In this document: in pieces, positions 62,407-64,000 of the stretch | Numbering within the stretch: position 1 is the first letter of the stretch | How the letters are laid out: each line of letters starts with the position of its first letter | Assembly: GCF_025717555.1 (NCBI RefSeq) | Contig: NZ_JAJIRP010000012.1 | Location: 79,533 to 143,532, forward strand | DNA length: 64,000 bases | DNA from: Paucibacter sp. B2R-40 | GTDB taxonomy: Bacteria; Pseudomonadota; Gammaproteobacteria; Burkholderiales; Burkholderiaceae_C | Direction: 5' to 3' | Program-made: the position numbers and the translations under genes | Notes under the pieces: generated by a model | What the model was told of the DNA's origin: nothing | Database searches by the model: none | The model's input: only the letters and a program-made list of their open reading frames with translations

Positions 62407-63249
62407 TCAGTTTTTCTTCGGTCGGCCATTCAATCCGGGTTTAACCGGACTGGGCGTTGTTGATATTCCGCTCAAACGCACCGCATACCCTTCTGCATGA
62501 CGCAGATCGGCTGACAACAATGGGGCATGATTGAGCGAAGTAATTTGAGTAATCGAGCGGGTAAATTGCCCGAAGCGGACCAGTATCTCGGCTTCGCTGC
62601 CGCGCCCGAGTTCCACCACGGCGCCTTTTTCAAAGCTCAGCCGCCAAGAGCCCCGCCCGGACAGATCAAGCCGCTCGACCTGCTCGCCAATGGAGGCGCT
62701 GACGGTCTGCAAGCGTTGCCACATATGCAGCATTGCGGCGCTGGAGCCGGCTGGTCCGGCCAAGACCGGCAGATCTTCGTCCTCGACATCGCCCAAATTG
62801 GCCTGGAAGACTTCGCCGTAACTGTTCACCAGCAAGCGCTCGACGTTGGCATCACTTTGCGCGTCGGCGCCCTCGGCCTTGGTTTCCCAATAGGCGCTGG
62901 GCTTGTGTTCTTCCAGTTTGACCAATAGGCGGCTGGGCCAAACTCGCTGCACTACCGCGCGGCGCACCCAGGGCACGGACTCGAAGGCGTCCCGACCGTC
63001 TTGCAGGTTCATGCTCAAAAAGGAGCCCGACAAGCGCGGCAAGGCGTTCGCCCGCAAGGAAGCCTCGCTATTGCGCGTCACGTCGCCGTCCACCTGGATC
63101 GCGCGTATGGCAAACACCGGCAAGCGCACCACCCAGCGCAAGCCCAAGCCGGCCGCGCCCACCACCACGACCGCCAACAGCAGCGCCGTCACCGCATTCA
63201 TCAGGCGGATATCGGGCGGCACAGAAATGGGCGGGCTGTTGCTGCGCAT
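62407..63249 (-). CDS. ftsQ: Cell division protein FtsQ
   Basis: The 280-residue bitopic protein has a short cytoplasmic tail, one membrane helix (MNAVTALLLAVVVVGAAGLGL) and then the POTRA domain beginning FAIRAIQVDGDVTRNSEASL. The beta domain contains WPSRLLVKLEEHKPSAYW and ends near RHAEGYAVRLSG. FtsQ links FtsB/FtsL to the divisome. It lies between ddl (20-bp gap) and ftsA on the same strand, the classical order. Confidence 0.95.
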   Translation of the reverse strand: MRSNSPPISVPPDIRLMNAVTALLLAVVVVGAAGLGLRWVVRLPVFAIRAIQVDGDVTRNSEASLRANALPRLSGSFLSMNLQDGRDAFESVPWVRRAVVQRVWPSRLLVKLEEHKPSAYWETKAEGADAQSDANVERLLVNSYGEVFQANLGDVEDEDLPVLAGPAGSSAAMLHMWQRLQTVSASIGEQVERLDLSGRGSWRLSFEKGAVVELGRGSEAEILVRFGQFTRSITQITSLNHAPLLSADLRHAEGYAVRLSGISTTPSPVKPGLNGRPKKN

Positions 63250-63269
63250 GACTTTTGCTCAGGCGACGC

Positions 63270-64000
63270 TCAGGCTTTGCCGTCCAGGCGCGCTTGCGAG
63301 AGCAACCAAAGACACAGCTGCTCATAGGAAATGCCGGCCGCTTTTGCCGACATGGGCACCAGCGAATGCGAGGTCATACCGGGCGAGGTATTCATTTCCA
63401 GCAAGAAGGGCTTGTTGTCGCTCTTGCGCAGCATCACGTCGCCGCGACCCCAGCCTCGGCAACCCAAAGACTTGTAGGCCGCCAGCACCAGGGCACGAAC
63501 CTCGGCCTCGAGCGAATCTGTCAAGGCGCCAGTCAGATAGCGGGTGGTGTTGGTGAAATACTTGTTCTGATAGTCGTAGTTGCCACCCTCGGCCTCAATC
63601 TGCATCACCGGCAGCGCAAACGCGCTATCGCCTTCACCCAAGATCGGGCAGGTCAACTCGGGACCATCGATGAATTCCTCGCAAAGAATTTCATCGTCGT
63701 ATTGCGCCGCCAATTGCACCGCGTCCAACATCTGCGAGTAGCCCATCACCTTGCTGATGCCGATGGTCGAGCCCTCATGCGGCGGCTTGACGAAGATCGG
63801 CAGACCCAACTCATCGGGGATCGCCATGCAGCGCTCGCGACTGATGTGCTCTTTCTTCAACTTCATATATCGCGGCGTGGCCAGGCCGTCGGCCAGCCAC
63901 AGTCGCTTGGTCATGATCTTGTCCATGGCGATGCTGGAGGCCATCACGCCGGAGCCGGTGTAGGGAATACCAAGCAATTCCAACGCCCCTTGGACCGTAC
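63270..64000 (-). CDS. ddl: D-alanine-D-alanine ligase (5' end beyond window)
   Basis: The open frame runs to the right edge, so about the first 80 residues are missing. Present are the ATP-grasp parts: [38 protein letters not shown], the substrate loop [18 protein letters not shown] and [11 protein letters not shown]. It makes the D-Ala-D-Ala dipeptide of peptidoglycan. Its position before ftsQ is the standard dcw arrangement and suggests the ddlB form. Confidence 0.95.
   Translation of the reverse strand, partial: TVQGALELLGIPYTGSGVMASSIAMDKIMTKRLWLADGLATPRYMKLKKEHISRERCMAIPDELGLPIFVKPPHEGSTIGISKVMGYSQMLDAVQLAAQYDDEILCEEFIDGPELTCPILGEGDSAFALPVMQIEAEGGNYDYQNKYFTNTTRYLTGALTDSLEAEVRALVLAAYKSLGCRGWGRGDVMLRKSDNKPFLLEMNTSPGMTSHSLVPMSAKAAGISYEQLCLWLLSQARLDGKA

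Noticed and set aside
1-64000. CRISPR arrays, tRNA/rRNA genes, prophage or integrative element
   Set aside because: No regularly spaced repeats with spacers, no cloverleaf sequences, and no integrase, capsid or transposase genes were seen.

Overview
The window is a high-GC chromosomal segment from a betaproteobacterium, most likely order Burkholderiales. The PHA-granule genes and a PEP-CTERM protein fit the Rubrivivax/Leptothrix/Roseateles-like families. Evidence for the order is the gene content: ddl-ftsQ-ftsA-ftsZ plus lpxC, dusB-fis-purH, recCBD, and stand-alone branched-chain amino acid-type binding proteins. The family placement is inference. No rRNA, tRNA, CRISPR array, complete insertion sequence or prophage was seen.

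Region 1 (1-8.1 kb) is dominated by storage-lipid functions: a PHB depolymerase-type esterase, a two-domain reductase closely resembling alcohol-forming fatty acyl-CoA reductases, a phasin with a histone-H1-like tail, and a patatin-type lipase. A GlxA/AraC-type regulator, a divergent isochorismatase-type hydrolase and a small secreted protein sit among them. Region 2 (8.1-16.6 kb) holds an M32 carboxypeptidase, a YqaA membrane protein, a solute-binding protein, dusB-fis-purH, an OPT transporter and a DJ-1/PfpI protein. Region 3 (16.8-23.2 kb) has a polysaccharide deacetylase, then a tightly packed set: aldehyde dehydrogenase, Tat-signal protein, GMC oxidoreductase, acyltransferase and CDP-DAG synthase.

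Region 4 (23.2-25.0 kb) is a gene-poor, visibly less GC-rich patch with one TPR-like protein that ends abruptly. Region 5 (25-41 kb, minus strand) starts with a membrane-anchored Pro-rich protein and an 851-residue Ala-rich helical protein. It continues into translationally coupled recC-recB-recD, a YhaO/SbcD-type nuclease and two small genes. Region 6 (41-49 kb) has alkB, a binding protein, an SDR, ldhA, a flavin monooxygenase, a ruvC-like 5' relic, ruvC itself and two PH-domain membrane proteins.

Region 7 (48.8-56.4 kb) has a PEP-CTERM protein, an ExeM/NucH-type nuclease with an RTX-like tail, and a heterodimeric MdlAB-type ABC exporter. Region 8 (56.4-64 kb, minus strand) is the end of the division/cell-wall cluster: ddl (cut by the window edge), ftsQ, ftsA and ftsZ, closed by a strong terminator. 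An orphan 7TM histidine kinase, lpxC and a small membrane protein follow.

The best candidates for new biology are the helical-protein/anchor pair upstream of recCBD, the YhaO-like nuclease in the recBCD operon, the kinase inserted between ftsZ and lpxC, the ruvC relic, and the 11-bp repeat array between the GlxA-type regulator and the isochorismatase.
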